The position numbers were made by a program, and so were the translations under genes. A DNA stretch of 64,000 nucleotides from Opitutales bacterium (GTDB lineage: Bacteria > Verrucomicrobiota > Verrucomicrobiia > Opitutales > Opitutaceae): the NCBI GenBank assembly GCA_018700525.1, contig JABITN010000045.1, positions 1-64,000 of the forward strand, read 5' to 3'. Below the pieces are notes generated by a model. The model was not told the DNA's origin and ran no database searches. It saw nothing but the letters and a program-made list of their open reading frames with translations. Shown piece after piece: positions 63,871 through 64,000 of this stretch; positions within the stretch are counted from its first letter, which is position 1, and every line of letters begins with the position of its first letter.

Positions 63871-64000
63871 CTAATCCTCTCCTAGGCTCGCTTCCTCCAA
63901 AACCGCCAAACGCTCGGCCAATCGGCGAACCCTTGGAGACGCTACAATTGGAAATGAGTGCAGCCTATCGGTTTGTATTTCAGATATACCTACAAGACCT
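63871..64000 (-). CDS. C-terminal fragment of an unidentified protein
   Basis: Open frame from the right edge to TAG at 63871-63873, reading '...GLVGISEIQTDRLHSFPIV' and 'RVRRLAERLAVLEEASLGED'. The stop is 4 bp before the folP ATG, so it is in the same operon. Only 42 residues are visible, helical and charged at the end. I do not recognise it. Confidence 0.6.
   Translation of the reverse strand, partial: GLVGISEIQTDRLHSFPIVASPRVRRLAERLAVLEEASLGED

Overview
The window looks like chromosomal DNA from a Gram-negative bacterium, most likely of the phylum Verrucomicrobiota, class Opitutae. That placement is inference from gene content and not from a marker tree. The clues are Kdo pathway and outer-membrane genes, LysM/PilMNOPQ modules, a CT398-type zinc-ribbon protein, a bS22/COX24-type mini ribosomal protein, a DUF5060 glycosidase remnant, few Shine-Dalgarno sequences, and a SET-domain methyltransferase. 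I saw no tRNA, rRNA, CRISPR array, prophage or intact insertion sequence.

Layout. 1-6.4 kb: a broken DMT transporter, a DUF1232 protein, exonuclease III, a long Cys/Met-metabolism PLP enzyme, a DUF5069 protein, the remains of a DUF5060 glycosidase containing a heptanucleotide repeat, and a GreA-like protein. 6.4-12.3 kb: LysM lipoprotein, Kdo arabinose-5-phosphate isomerase, polyprenyl diphosphate synthase, then an ECF sigma factor, a membrane protein in the anti-sigma position, and an HtrA-like protein that has lost all three catalytic residues, followed by a YjbQ protein. 12.3-16.6 kb: pilM-N-O-P-Q-like type IV pilus or secretion operon on the minus strand. 17-21.9 kb: a 31-codon bS22-like gene missing from the ORF track, an RluA-like pseudouridine synthase, rpsT, a decaying minor-pilin set (pilV and pilX broken, pilW open), RNase P RNA abutting a zinc-ribbon coiled-coil gene, and an Rrf2 regulator. 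22-27 kb: gyrB-gyrA. 27.5-39.9 kb: a nitrogen-scavenging block with an outer-membrane barrel protein, urtABCDE (minus strand) and ureABC-EFG-D (plus strand), diverging from a 338-bp region that carries a sigma-54-like promoter in each direction. 40-45 kb: DEAD-box helicase, sufS-sufU, ABC-F ATPase. 45-46.6 kb: cytochrome P460-like and SMP-30 pseudogenes. 46.6-55.6 kb: exonuclease, HisN-like phosphatase, lipoprotein, RNase Y with a long structured leader, HDOD pseudogene plus intact HDOD gene, DUF167, SET-domain and LysM-amidase genes. 55.7-61.1 kb: BASS transporter, DoxX, acyl-CoA synthetase, second ABC-F. 61.3-64 kb: pseudopilin, then a folate operon (folP-folB-folK) in which folK is fused to a CoA-binding domain.

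How it works together. The best-supported functional unit is the urea system. An ABC importer brings urea in, urease with its nickel chaperones hydrolyses it, and both arms appear to be under nitrogen (sigma-54) control. Envelope biogenesis (Kdo, polyprenyl carrier, LysM amidase, pilus platform) forms a second theme. At least seven genes show clear remnants with stops, frameshifts or internal deletions, all in accessory functions (transport, carbohydrate use, minor pilins, HDOD signalling), while the housekeeping genes are intact.

Most interesting non-coding signals: a ~260-nt rod-like RNA with a terminator ending 6 nt before the RNase Y start codon, a perfect 27-bp inverted repeat between ureC and ureE, and scattered heptanucleotide tandem repeats in gene gaps.
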